From an uncultured Prevotella sp. (GTDB lineage Bacteria > Bacteroidota > Bacteroidia > Bacteroidales > Bacteroidaceae), in assembly GCA_905196835.1 (NCBI GenBank), contig CAJJWN010000016.1:3172-67171 (forward strand): a DNA stretch of 64,000 bases, in the 5' to 3' direction. Shown piece by piece: positions 35,361 to 43,150 of the stretch. Below the pieces are notes generated by a model. It did no database searches and was not told the origin of the DNA. It saw nothing but the letters and a program-made list of their open reading frames with translations. A program made the translations under genes and the position numbers. Every line of letters begins with the position of its first letter. Within the stretch, counting starts at the first letter, position 1.

Positions 35361-36584
35361 ATGAAACGGAACACATTCAGCGTACTTTGTTACGCAAGGA
35401 AAAGGGAACAAGGAAAGGACAAGCAATATCCTATCATGGTTCGCATCACCATTGACAGCGAACAGGTACAGTTCAACTCACAGTTAATGGTGGATAAGAA
35501 GATGTGGAAGGACGGTGGCGTAGTCGGTCGTAGTGCGACGGCGGTGTATTTGCGCACGCAGATAGAGAAAATCAAGACCGACATTACCCGCATCTACGAA
35601 AAGGAAATCGAAAACAACCGCTACCCTTCACCGCTGAAGCTGAAGAACATCTATCTGGGCATTGAAACGAAAGCCAACACGTTGCTGACCGTGTTCAAGA
35701 AGATGAACGAGGAAAAGCGGAAGGAAGTGGGCACGTCGCTCTCACAGAACACCTACAAGAAATACGACCTGACATACCGCCGTATGGAAGAATACATTCA
35801 GTTCAGGTTCAGGAAAGAAAAGTATAAAGACATTCCATTGACGGAAATCAACGAGGAATTTATCAACGGCTTCCGCAACTTCCTGCGTGTGGACAAGAAG
35901 GTCGGCCACAACGCCACCTCGAAGATGATGCAACTGTTCAAGAAAGCCGTTACCCGCGCAAGGAACGCCGGTCTTATCCAGTTCAACCCATTCACGCAGC
36001 CCATCACCTTCGTTCAGGTGGACAAAGGCTTTCTGACAATGGACGAACTCCAGAGCATTATGGACAAGGAGATTGAAGTGGAACGCCTGCAACGGGTGCG
36101 CGACGTCTTTGTATTTTCCTGTTGGACGGGGTTGGCGTACATAGACGTATATCTGCTCAAAGACGAACATATCCAGAAGTATCTGGACGGCAACTATTGG
36201 ATTATCTCCAAGCGCCATAAGACCGGTGTGCCCATCAACGTGCGCCTGTTGGACATTCCCCTGCGCATCCTGCAAAAGTACAAGGGTAAACAGCCCGACC
36301 ACCGCGCCCTGCCCATGCCGAGCAATCAGAAGATGAACGCATATCTGAAGGAACTCGCTGATATTTGCGGAATTAGGAAGAACCTGACCTATCACCTCGC
36401 AAGACACACGTTCGCCACAACCGTTACGCTAACTAACGGAGTATCAATAGAATCCGTATCAAAAATGTTGGGACATACTAATATTCGCACTACGCAAATC
36501 TACGCGAAGGTAATCAACCAGAAAAGCGGCAGTGAGATGGAAGCCCTTTCCGACAGGCTGCATGTATCCATGAACGCATTATAG
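35361..36584 (+). CDS. int: Tyrosine recombinase of the ICE
   Basis: A 407-residue integrase of the Bacteroidota phage-integrase group. N-terminal arm-binding domain (from SVLCYARKREQ), SAM-like domain (about 105-205), and a catalytic domain with His/Arg in YHLARHTFATT, MLGHTNIRTTQ and Tyr in QIYAKV. The position of the first catalytic Arg reads WTGLAYIDVY, with Ala instead of Arg; IntDOT likewise lacks this Arg, so the enzyme is probably active with altered chemistry. Confidence 0.92.
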   Translation: MKRNTFSVLCYARKREQGKDKQYPIMVRITIDSEQVQFNSQLMVDKKMWKDGGVVGRSATAVYLRTQIEKIKTDITRIYEKEIENNRYPSPLKLKNIYLGIETKANTLLTVFKKMNEEKRKEVGTSLSQNTYKKYDLTYRRMEEYIQFRFRKEKYKDIPLTEINEEFINGFRNFLRVDKKVGHNATSKMMQLFKKAVTRARNAGLIQFNPFTQPITFVQVDKGFLTMDELQSIMDKEIEVERLQRVRDVFVFSCWTGLAYIDVYLLKDEHIQKYLDGNYWIISKRHKTGVPINVRLLDIPLRILQKYKGKQPDHRALPMPSNQKMNAYLKELADICGIRKNLTYHLARHTFATTVTLTNGVSIESVSKMLGHTNIRTTQIYAKVINQKSGSEMEALSDRLHVSMNAL

Positions 36585-36598
36585 AAAGGAGGACAAAT

Positions 36599-37240
36599 AT
36601 GAGAACGATAGAAAGACAGCTTAGAGCCAGACAAACGGCGGTGAGTCTGAACGAAAAGGAATTGAGCAGACTGATGAAAGCCACGTTTGACACACCGCGT
36701 TTGGAACAGGTGCGTGACCTTTTCATCTTTTCGAGCTTTACAGGCCTGCATTACCAGAACCTGAAATCCCTCCGTAAAGAGAATTTCCACAACAAGTACG
36801 GGCAGAAGTGGATTTTCATGGTAAGGGAGCAGACCGACGCTTTCATCCACATTCCCCTGCTGCCTGTCCCACAAATGATATTGGAGAAGTACAAAGTCCG
36901 GTTTGCCGGAACGGATGAACTGTTGCCCGTCCCCAGCAACCAACGGCTGAATGTCTATCTGAAAGAGATTGCGGAACTCTGCGGCATCGAAAAGAACATG
37001 ACCATGTATCTGGCTTACCATACGTTCAAGGATACGATAACGACAAAAAACGGCATATCCACCGGTACGGTATGCCGCATGTTAGGGCGGTTCGACCTGC
37101 GCGGCCGCCATGCTTATGTTACCGACCGCATCATCAAGCGCGAAATGGACAGAGTGGCGCGTAACTGCACCCCGTTTGAAAAAATTGCGGCGCAATACAT
37201 CATGACAACCAATAAATCCGTATATTGTCCCACCAAATAA
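36599..37240 (+). CDS. Degenerate integrase-like protein (catalytic domain only)
   Basis: 213 residues homologous only to the catalytic half of tyrosine recombinases: SSFTGLHYQNLKSLR, YLAYHTFKDTITTKNG, MLGRFDLRGRHAYV. The first Arg is His, the HxxR box reads HTFK, and the GH motif reads GR, so strand transfer seems unlikely. It starts 14 bases after the integrase stop. It may be an accessory DNA-binding or directionality factor derived from an integrase. Confidence 0.8.
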   Translation: MRTIERQLRARQTAVSLNEKELSRLMKATFDTPRLEQVRDLFIFSSFTGLHYQNLKSLRKENFHNKYGQKWIFMVREQTDAFIHIPLLPVPQMILEKYKVRFAGTDELLPVPSNQRLNVYLKEIAELCGIEKNMTMYLAYHTFKDTITTKNGISTGTVCRMLGRFDLRGRHAYVTDRIIKREMDRVARNCTPFEKIAAQYIMTTNKSVYCPTK

Positions 37241-37253
37241 AAACGATACCCCT

Positions 37254-37667
37254 ATGCTACACAGAGGAAATATCACCATCACCGGGCTGGAGGACATCAA
37301 CCGTCACCCCACAGTCAGCGTCAAGTTGGAGAACGGCAACGTATGGCTTACTAAGCACGAGCTTGCCCGCCTGTTCGGAGTGTTCATCCAGACGATAGAC
37401 GCCAATATGCGCTCCATCTTCAAGTCGCGCATCCTGAACGAGAGCGAGGCAACCATCACGGAGAAGCAGGATAAGCGATACGTTACCTACTATAATCTGG
37501 AGGCCGTCATTTTTCTCAGCTTCCGCATCAACACTTATTGCACGAAGCTGTTCCGCGAATGGGTGCTGAATTCCCTGTGCGAGTACAAGCGGCTGAAGGA
37601 GAAGCAACCCGAAGTCCTTGTCGTGTTCAACGCTTCGGACAACCAGACATTCATTTCATACAACTAA
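37254..37667 (+). CDS. RhuM-like N-terminal domain protein
   Basis: 137 residues. VWLTKHELARLFGVFIQTIDANMRSIF is a helix-turn-helix block of the RhuM / virulence-associated type, followed by YNLEAVIFLSFRINT and LFREWVLN. It lacks the C-terminal part of full RhuM proteins. It starts 13 bases after the previous gene, so it is probably co-transcribed. Function unknown, likely DNA-binding. Confidence 0.7.
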   Translation: MLHRGNITITGLEDINRHPTVSVKLENGNVWLTKHELARLFGVFIQTIDANMRSIFKSRILNESEATITEKQDKRYVTYYNLEAVIFLSFRINTYCTKLFREWVLNSLCEYKRLKEKQPEVLVVFNASDNQTFISYN

Positions 37668-37679
37668 AAAATAAGAAAC

Positions 37680-37841
37680 ATGGCAACAAACAAATCACAG
37701 ATAGAAAAGTGGATAACGGCGCAGAAGAAGCACCGGCTGTCCGTCAACAGCGATTTTGTACACCAATTCTTCCCCATGGTGCCTGTTTTTAAGAGCAAGT
37801 TGCCTGACTCGTTCCATGAGTCGGGCAACTCACGGAAATGA
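37680..37841 (+). pseudogene. 53-codon N-terminal remnant of an ICE gene
   Basis: Starts MATNKSQIEKWITAQKKHRL, which looks like the beginning of a conserved ICE gene, but after about residue 22 the sequence changes and stops at 37839, inside a palindromic unit of the 38921 family (ATGAGTCGGGCAACTCACGG). The following toxin-like tail is in the same frame. It is probably the scar of an insertion. Confidence 0.5.
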
Positions 37842-38024
37842 GTTGCGCGCTATTTTGGAATCTATGGGCAATGTAGAAGGGCTTATTGTGGAAGATTTAA
37901 GTATACAACAACTTTAGAAGCAAAAAGTGCAGAAATAGCACGATTACAATCGTATTACGATAGAACAGGAGAGATGCCAAAAGGTAATCAAAAAAGTTTC
38001 AAACATAAAAATGGAAATCATTAG
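37842..38024 (+). pseudogene. Orphan C-terminal tail of a polymorphic toxin (candidate)
   Basis: Sixty open codons without a start, RYFGIYGQCRRAYCGRFKY... to KSFKHKNGNH, much more AT-rich than the flanks and in frame with the stop of the preceding remnant. Its stop is one base before the ATG of an immunity-like gene. Such short basic tails with an adjacent small acidic gene are typical for the ends of Rhs-like or other polymorphic toxins. The toxin family is not identified. Confidence 0.5.
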
Positions 38025-38025
38025 T

Positions 38026-38460
38026 ATGAAAATATATTTTGGGCAACTTTATATACAAGCTGGGATTTCATTCCCCTTTAGTTCATCATTTCAACGCTTT
38101 TTATCAGAAGAAGTGTCTAAATTAGTAGAAATGAATCCTAAATTTGAACAATCTTATGGAACAGAATATGAATTAATGTTCCGTATATCTGCAAAAAAAG
38201 AATTATTAACAAATGAAATATGTGGACCAACTATTTTCAAAAAGGAGAAAGACATTGAATACACCATATTTTTACCTTATAAATTTATAATGGAGCAATC
38301 TAACCCTAATAAATGCGCATTAGAGTTTTTGTTTGAAGGGATTTATACAGTTTTAGACTTATATGAAATAAATACATCAAGGCTGAAAATAGAGCAAAAT
38401 AAGATTATAAATAAAATTATATCATCTTCTAATATGTTCAAAGATATACTTGTTTATTAA
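38026..38460 (+). CDS. Immunity-protein-like gene
   Basis: 144 residues from MKIYFGQLYIQAGISFPF; an upstream in-frame ATG at 38011 would lie inside the toxin tail. An alpha/beta pattern without signal or membrane segment, AT-rich, one base after the stop of the toxin-like tail. It resembles small immunity proteins of polymorphic toxin loci, but I cannot name the family with certainty. Confidence 0.6.
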   Translation: MKIYFGQLYIQAGISFPFSSSFQRFLSEEVSKLVEMNPKFEQSYGTEYELMFRISAKKELLTNEICGPTIFKKEKDIEYTIFLPYKFIMEQSNPNKCALEFLFEGIYTVLDLYEINTSRLKIEQNKIINKIISSSNMFKDILVY

Positions 38461-38462
38461 TC

Positions 38463-38891
38463 AAGGAAGGGCAGCAGGCGGCTCTCGTCGCCAAAATCTT
38501 CTCCCTCTGCATCGCCCGTATGCCTTTCTACAAGGAAAAGGCGGCCAATGCCGTGCTTATCCCCATTCCGGCGGCTACCCGTGAGCGCAACGCCGCCCGT
38601 TTCGCCCGGTTTTGCAGCCTCCTTTCGCGGCGTCTGAAAATCGTTGATGGTTTCCGTGCCACATGGATAAGGGAAGACCGTGAGCAGATGAAAGGCACTC
38701 ATGGTCTTGATAAGCTCTCCAACCTCATTTTCCACCCCGTCTATTTTCAAGGACGCGATGTCTTTCTTGTGGACGACATCGTGTCCACCGGCGAGAACTT
38801 CACGCAGATGAAGCGCAGGCTGATGCAGCTTGGAGCCAACTCCGTTACCGGATTATTCTTGGGACGGACGGTGAAAATGGGGAAAGAATAA
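38463..38891 (+). pseudogene. 5'-truncated phosphoribosyltransferase-like gene
   Basis: From 38463 the frame reads KEGQQAALVAKIFSLCIARM and continues through LIPIPAATRERNAARF to the PRPP-binding loop FLVDDIVSTGENFTQMK. This is a ComF/orotate-type PRTase fold whose N-terminus is missing at the junction with the AT-rich cassette. A start at 38520 would give 123 residues that keep the catalytic loop, so a functional short form is possible. Confidence 0.65.
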
Positions 38892-38920
38892 AAAGACACA
38901 CCCTTGGTTTCGACATTTCC

Positions 38921-39026
38921 GCAAGTCGGGCAACCCAAAGTGCTGAGTTGGGCAACTCAGCTCGGTGAGTCGGGCAACTCAGCAAAACGAGTTGGGCAAC
39001 TCACGGAAACGGGTTGGGCGACTTGC
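38921..39026. repeat. 22-bp palindrome array V (on the ICE)
   Basis: Five units start at 38921, 38943, 38965, 38987 and 39009, exactly 22 bp apart. The second is a perfect 8+8 palindrome, CTGAGTTGGGCAACTCAG; the others are near-palindromes such as GTGAGTCGGGCAACTCAG. Another unit is at 37818-37839. The spacing equals that of arrays I-IV although the core sequence differs. Confidence 0.85.
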
Positions 39027-39285
39027 AGGCTTGGGATAAATGCAAAGAATACAATATTCCAATCCCCGACCCATGCTGCGGAATGTAAAAGCCCGTCATT
39101 TCCGTCGGCAAGCATATCCCCGTTCCCGTTGGGAATGGAAATACCCTTGCCGCCTACGCAAAACCGTAGAAACATGCCGCATGGTCAAGCGTGATGAACC
39201 AAATCATCACACCATATCCCATACGCCACTTTTCCTTGCCCGGTTTTGCCGCAAGGTAGGCTTTTACGCTTGCCCGACCCGCCCG

Positions 39286-39561
39286 TTATTGCACGTTGCC
39301 GCCTTCGAGGGCGGAGTCGAAAGCACTATAATGGTCATCGTCATGCACGCTCAATGCCGCCACGAGGCTGTTCAACGTGCGCACGGCATCCAGCCGTTGT
39401 TCTGGCGAGCATTCCTCCGGATGGCTCAATACATCAATGGCGCAGGTCAGATGCGCCTTTGTCTGCTGCAAGGTGGACACATCTTGAATGGGAAACAGGT
39501 AGAAAAGTCCTTCATCGGAAGAACGGACGATGCCCTTCAGGGCGGTAGCTTGTAATTCCAT
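39286..39561 (-). CDS. Small conserved ICE protein, unknown function
   Basis: 91 residues beginning MELQATALKGIVRSSDEGLF, mostly helical, no signal. I recognise it only as the kind of short gene found in this place in Bacteroides ICEs. TACCTTTG on the minus strand at 39771-39764 is a possible promoter; the structured stretch 39604-39718 lies in its leader. Confidence 0.65.
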   Translation of the reverse strand: MELQATALKGIVRSSDEGLFYLFPIQDVSTLQQTKAHLTCAIDVLSHPEECSPEQRLDAVRTLNSLVAALSVHDDDHYSAFDSALEGGNVQ

Positions 39562-39603
39562 ATCTTTCGGGTATTAACAAATGACGTAACGCTGCCGGCC
39601 ACC

Positions 39604-39718
39604 ACGTTCGAGGTATCGCCAAATAACCCAACACAAAGTGAACCGGCAGGTTACGTCAAGGTATAACCTACCCGGTTCATTTACCTTTGTGTTTTTGAAA
39701 TTGGCGATTTCCGAACGT
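39604..39718. other. 115-base nested stem structure (possible ncRNA or leader element)
   Basis: Five separated segments pair in order: 39604-39610 with 39712-39718, 39615-39622 with 39701-39708, 39631-39637 with 39686-39692, 39640-39646 with 39672-39678, and 39648-39653 with 39664-39669. All are exact complements, giving a long bulged hairpin. It lies between the 91-residue gene and 40117, where no gene fits (39562-40116). TACCTTTG boxes occur at 39682 (plus), 39771 (minus) and 39944 (minus). Confidence 0.65.
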
Positions 39719-40116
39719 CAGTAAATGAACAACATTACCACGATGCTATTTGCACTGCTGGCACAAAGGTAAGAAAATAACGCCAATAATCCATTGCCAT
39801 CCTTAAAAACCTCCTTCGGAAAATCCATTGCGGAAAGAAATCAATGTCCCTACGGTATGTTTCCCTTGCCGCTTTCATTCCCCATCACTCCACAATGTGC
39901 TATTGAAAGGTTGGATGAGCTGACTTATTACGTGCGCAAAGGTAATTTCGGGTTTTGACGGACTAATCAAATTTTTTAGGCACAATCTCCACGCTTCGCA
40001 GGCTCAGGTAGTATTCTGCCGAAAAAATTTGATTCTGCAAAACCCTGTCCTTTGCCCCGCTTACGAAATAAGTCAGCTCACCCAACTCGTCAATGCATAA
40101 AAAAAATGTCGTGATT

Positions 40117-40377
40117 ATGAAAGCAACAAGAGAAACAAATGGAAATAAGTCGCTTCCCAATCTGCCTCTGCATAAATTCTTGGGCGTGGCGGTGAGGTTC
40201 TTCCTTGCGGCATTCTGCACATCCCTGTACGGTGGCTCCCTGCTGGTGTGGTTCGTCGGGTCGTGGCTGGTGTGGAACTTCCTTGCGGGTGTAGTACGTT
40301 TCCTGTGGGGCTGCCTTGTGTTCCTGTTGGCATTTGTTTCGCTTGTCGCTTTCATGGTCTGGGTATTAACACTCTAA
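40117..40377 (+). CDS. Small membrane protein of the ICE
   Basis: 86 residues from MKATRETNGNKS. Two long hydrophobic stretches (about 25-55 and 58-86) rich in Trp and Phe. No family known. It begins a plus-strand run of short ICE genes ending at 42473. Confidence 0.6.
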   Translation: MKATRETNGNKSLPNLPLHKFLGVAVRFFLAAFCTSLYGGSLLVWFVGSWLVWNFLAGVVRFLWGCLVFLLAFVSLVAFMVWVLTL

Positions 40378-40389
40378 ACTCACATCATC

Positions 40390-40878
40390 ATGGAAACAAC
40401 AGACATCTCAAAAAACGTGTCGTTTACCGGACACCGCTCCGGCAGGATAAGCCAACCCATGCTCACCCTTTTTGCAGGCATGGTAACGGAAATCAAAAGC
40501 CTGTATGCTTCGGGATGCCGTAATTTCTTCTCCGGCATGGCGGAAGGCGGCGATTTGGTTTTCGCCAAGGCGGTCTTGGCGGCAAGAAACGAATTGACCG
40601 ACATTCGGCTGGTAGCTGCCATCCCGTTCCGGGAGCAGTCCGCACGCTATTCCGACATGAACAAGAGGCTTTACATCAGCCTGTTGGAAGAAGCGGACAA
40701 GACGGTTGTCCTTTCAGAAAGCTATCACAAGGGCTGTTTCCACCGGCGCAACGACTTTCTGGTGGAACATGCGGCAATCATGCTCGCTTATTGGGACGGA
40801 CTGCCCTATGGCGGCACATACTATACCATAGGAAAGGCGCAGATGCTGAACAGAATAATTATAAACCTTTATAAATAA
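40390..40878 (+). CDS. SLOG-family (DUF1273/YpsA-like) protein
   Basis: 162 residues with VSFTGHRSGRI at the N-terminus and NFFSGMAEGGDLVFA, the nucleotide-binding pattern of DUF1273/YpsA proteins of the SLOG superfamily, which are thought to sense nucleotides or related ligands. VEHAAIMLAYWDG fits the C-terminal part. Common on Bacteroides ICEs; role unknown. Confidence 0.82.
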   Translation: METTDISKNVSFTGHRSGRISQPMLTLFAGMVTEIKSLYASGCRNFFSGMAEGGDLVFAKAVLAARNELTDIRLVAAIPFREQSARYSDMNKRLYISLLEEADKTVVLSESYHKGCFHRRNDFLVEHAAIMLAYWDGLPYGGTYYTIGKAQMLNRIIINLYK

Positions 40879-40886
40879 GAACGCTT

Positions 40887-41105
40887 ATGAAACGGTACAG
40901 CAAGACTATCGCACAGCAGTGCAAGTATTATGAAGTGGAGGACATTTTCGAGTACATGGTGGAAACCTACATCAACGGCAACCACAGCACCTTTACCCGG
41001 CTGTTCAAGGAACTGGAGAAGGACGCACGCAGGTTGTTCATCGAATACCTGTTGTGGGAAGTCAATCCCCAATACCACGTGGAAATACTGAAAGCAACCA
41101 TCTAA
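40887..41105 (+). CDS. 72-residue conserved ICE protein
   Basis: Begins MKRYSKTIAQQCKYYEVEDI; helical, acidic, no signal. It starts 8 bases after the SLOG gene, so probably co-transcribed. No function can be assigned. Confidence 0.6.
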   Translation: MKRYSKTIAQQCKYYEVEDIFEYMVETYINGNHSTFTRLFKELEKDARRLFIEYLLWEVNPQYHVEILKATI

Positions 41106-41116
41106 AGAATTACGGT

Positions 41117-41707
41117 ATGGACAAGATAATATCCCAAATGACGAAAGAAGGAAAATTGCAGGCTTTGGCGGACTACCATGCCTGCAAGCGTGAGCGGCAC
41201 ATCATTCTCCGCTATATCCAGGCACTCCGCCGGGAAGATGCGGAACAGACCGCCTATTTCGAGAGCTTCGGCGAAAGCGTGCATCAAATTGTGCTGAACG
41301 TGAATACCTACGAGCGCAGGCTTGTTTTCGGCTATGTGGACAAGCAGTTCAACGAATATGGATGGATAAATGTCATGTTGCCCATCGTGGAGGAAATACG
41401 GTTGGACACATCCAACGTGATACACATCGGCCAGTCCGTGAATGGCACGTATGCCGTTACGGTGAGCTGGTGTACCGGCACGGCAGGAGGCGGTAGCCAC
41501 CCATCGGTATGGGATGAACCCATTTCCGACTACAAGGAAGCGGTACGCACGGGAATACATCGGCTGGAAGGGCATTACACTTATGCGGAACGCCACTCCC
41601 TGACAGACAAGGGAAATTACAACCCGAAGTATATCCGCAAGTTGAAAGCCGGATTGCGGGAACTGAAGTTACGCTATACCGCCCCGCAGCAGTTGAGCCT
41701 TTTTTGA
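41117..41707 (+). CDS. 196-residue conserved ICE protein
   Basis: The start MDKIISQMTKEGKLQALADY at 41117 is chosen because the longer frame overlaps the previous gene. Mixed alpha/beta, soluble; contains VSWCTGTAGGGSHPSVWDEP. No domain recognised. It lies 11 bases after the 72-residue gene. Confidence 0.6.
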   Translation: MDKIISQMTKEGKLQALADYHACKRERHIILRYIQALRREDAEQTAYFESFGESVHQIVLNVNTYERRLVFGYVDKQFNEYGWINVMLPIVEEIRLDTSNVIHIGQSVNGTYAVTVSWCTGTAGGGSHPSVWDEPISDYKEAVRTGIHRLEGHYTYAERHSLTDKGNYNPKYIRKLKAGLRELKLRYTAPQQLSLF

Positions 41708-41732
41708 TTATTCACCTATAAATATATAATGT

Positions 41733-41990
41733 ATGGACGTAAAGATTGAAAGCATGATTTTCGGGTGGGACGAGCGGATACCCGAAGTGTTGGTAAAGTT
41801 CATCAATTCCGTGACGCTGACAAAGGACGAACAGGAGCTTCGCGAACTGGTGAAAGTATTTGCACAAAGCAAGGAGTTCAACCGCTTCTTCGCTTTCGGA
41901 TACGGGAGCAGCCACTTTTGGCTCAAACAAAGGATGGCATCTGACCCGGACAAGTGCATGGAGAACCGCTTATTGATTGTCGAATTTTAA
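41733..41990 (+). CDS. 85-residue conserved ICE protein
   Basis: Begins MDVKIESMIFGWDERIPEVL and has an acidic helical middle. It is followed at once by the DUF3873-like gene. Unknown function. Confidence 0.55.
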   Translation: MDVKIESMIFGWDERIPEVLVKFINSVTLTKDEQELRELVKVFAQSKEFNRFFAFGYGSSHFWLKQRMASDPDKCMENRLLIVEF

Positions 41991-42013
41991 GGAATTGTAT
42001 GATGGTTACAAGA

Positions 42014-42235
42014 ATGACAGAAAACGGCGTTTCGACCTGCCGGGCAGCAGGAACGGAACAATTCGAGAAATTCCAGACTGGTTTTGGGAGAAGAAAACGC
42101 ACGCTTGTGCAGTACGATTACAGGGCATCCGATGGGGAATTGTTCTCCTGCGTGGCTCCGACTTTGGAGGAATGCCGCCGCAGGCGCGATGCATGGTTAT
42201 CGGAAAAGGAAAGAAAGGAGGCCGGCAATGAATGA
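42014..42235 (+). CDS. DUF3873-like protein
   Basis: 73 residues from MTENGVSTCRAAGTEQFEKF. YDYRASDGELFSCVAPTLEE and CRRRRDAWL match the pattern I know for DUF3873, a small ICE family. ATGs at 41999 and 42002 are alternatives. It overlaps the next gene by 8 bases. Function unknown. Confidence 0.65.
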   Translation: MTENGVSTCRAAGTEQFEKFQTGFGRRKRTLVQYDYRASDGELFSCVAPTLEECRRRRDAWLSEKERKEAGNE

Positions 42236-42473
42236 CGGTTACGAAACGCTGATAATCACATTTAGCGAACCCATCGAGGTTTTGGACGGTAGGTTTGAGG
42301 ACATCGACACATGGGGCGTGGACAGCCTGAAGAAGTGGGTGGACGATTACGAGACCACACGCTTCACCCCGATAAATGGCTATACGGCAGTCATCACATC
42401 CGAATACAACATGAAGCCCGTAAGGGAATGGTTGGAACATTACATGCCCATAGCGGAAATGAAGGAATTGTAG
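42228..42473 (+). CDS. 81-residue conserved ICE protein
   Basis: The start MNDGYETLIITFSEPIEVLD at 42228 overlaps the previous gene by 8 bases. Soluble, acidic. The last gene of the plus-strand run, ended by a hairpin. Confidence 0.55.
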   Translation: MNDGYETLIITFSEPIEVLDGRFEDIDTWGVDSLKKWVDDYETTRFTPINGYTAVITSEYNMKPVREWLEHYMPIAEMKEL

Positions 42474-42494
42474 AGGGATGATGCGCTTGCAGAA

Positions 42495-42525
42495 GCAGCC
42501 CGCCGGAACCAATCCGACGGGCTGC
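42495..42525. terminator. Hairpin between the small-gene run and the tra operon end
   Basis: Thirteen-base arms 42495-42507 and 42513-42525 (12 paired) with a 5-base loop between convergent genes. No T-run on either side, so termination may be weak or Rho-linked. Confidence 0.6.
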
Positions 42526-42548
42526 AACCGTTTCACACCACAGGCATG

Positions 42549-42665
42549 TCAGTCCGTTTCCTCGCCCCAAAGCTCCGTATCAGTCGGGGCATGGCGTATG
42601 GCACGCCAGATGCAACAGCCGGTTACGGCAAGAAGCGTCAAGTAAGCAATGGCAAAACAAAGCAT
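42549..42665 (-). CDS. 38-residue membrane peptide at the end of the tra operon
   Basis: An open frame that begins 11 bases after the traQ stop: MLCFAIAYLTLLAVTGCCIW followed by a charged tail ending EETD. One hydrophobic helix; TGCC could be a lipobox (Cys17). Location and reading frame suggest a real last gene of the tra operon, but there is no homology evidence. Confidence 0.5.
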   Translation of the reverse strand: MLCFAIAYLTLLAVTGCCIWRAIRHAPTDTELWGEETD

Positions 42666-42676
42666 AGCCGTCAGTA

Positions 42677-43135
42677 TTATGGAGCAGGCTGTTCCGGGTT
42701 CTCTACTCCTTCTTCCGTCTCGTTGTTGAACGAAAAGCTCTTGGTTACCGTCTGGTTAAACGAATCCACAATGTAGATGTCAATCGTCTGCTGGTCGGTG
42801 CAGAGCGACCTGTAATAGAGCCGGAAGGTCTCGCCCGGCAACGAATAAAGGTCATTGGGCAGCAATACCGTGCCGTCCTCCAGACGAAGCTCCCCCTTGC
42901 CCGTAGGCTGGAAATAGCGGATGAAATACTCCGTTTCCTCGTACCGCCCGCTGCGTACCAACTGGCAGCGTATTTCGGCTTCCCCGCCTTCCACGATGGT
43001 ACTCTGTACCGGCAGGGTTGCCAAATCGAACTCATACACCTGCTGGATGTCCAGCTTGTCGGAACAGGCGCAAAGTAGCACGGCGGCTACCAATGCGAAA
43101 CCGGCGGTAAAAATCAGTTCAGTCATTCTTTTCAT
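42677..43135 (-). CDS. traQ: Conjugal transfer protein TraQ (DUF3872)
   Basis: 152 residues. Predicted lipoprotein: signal ending LLCACSDK with Cys24 at the lipobox. The rest is beta-rich, with a DUF3872-like pattern (YEFDLATLPVQSTI, GEAEIRCQLVRSG). Part of the Bacteroides tra system; precise role unknown. It directly follows traO; the primase gene traP, usually between them, is absent. Confidence 0.85.
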   Translation of the reverse strand: MKRMTELIFTAGFALVAAVLLCACSDKLDIQQVYEFDLATLPVQSTIVEGGEAEIRCQLVRSGRYEETEYFIRYFQPTGKGELRLEDGTVLLPNDLYSLPGETFRLYYRSLCTDQQTIDIYIVDSFNQTVTKSFSFNNETEEGVENPEQPAP

Positions 43136-43150
43136 TGTCTTGATGATTTA

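Noticed and set aside
36599-37240. Second active integrase
   Set aside because: Catalytic Arg, the HxxR Arg and the GH motif are all altered and the N-terminal domains are absent.
38921-39026. CRISPR array
   Set aside because: Units are contiguous 22-bp palindromes without unique spacers, and no cas gene lies in the window.
39040-39555. 171-codon plus-strand frame
   Set aside because: It overlaps, in antisense, a more credible 91-residue gene and starts in the palindrome array region; composition is not protein-like.
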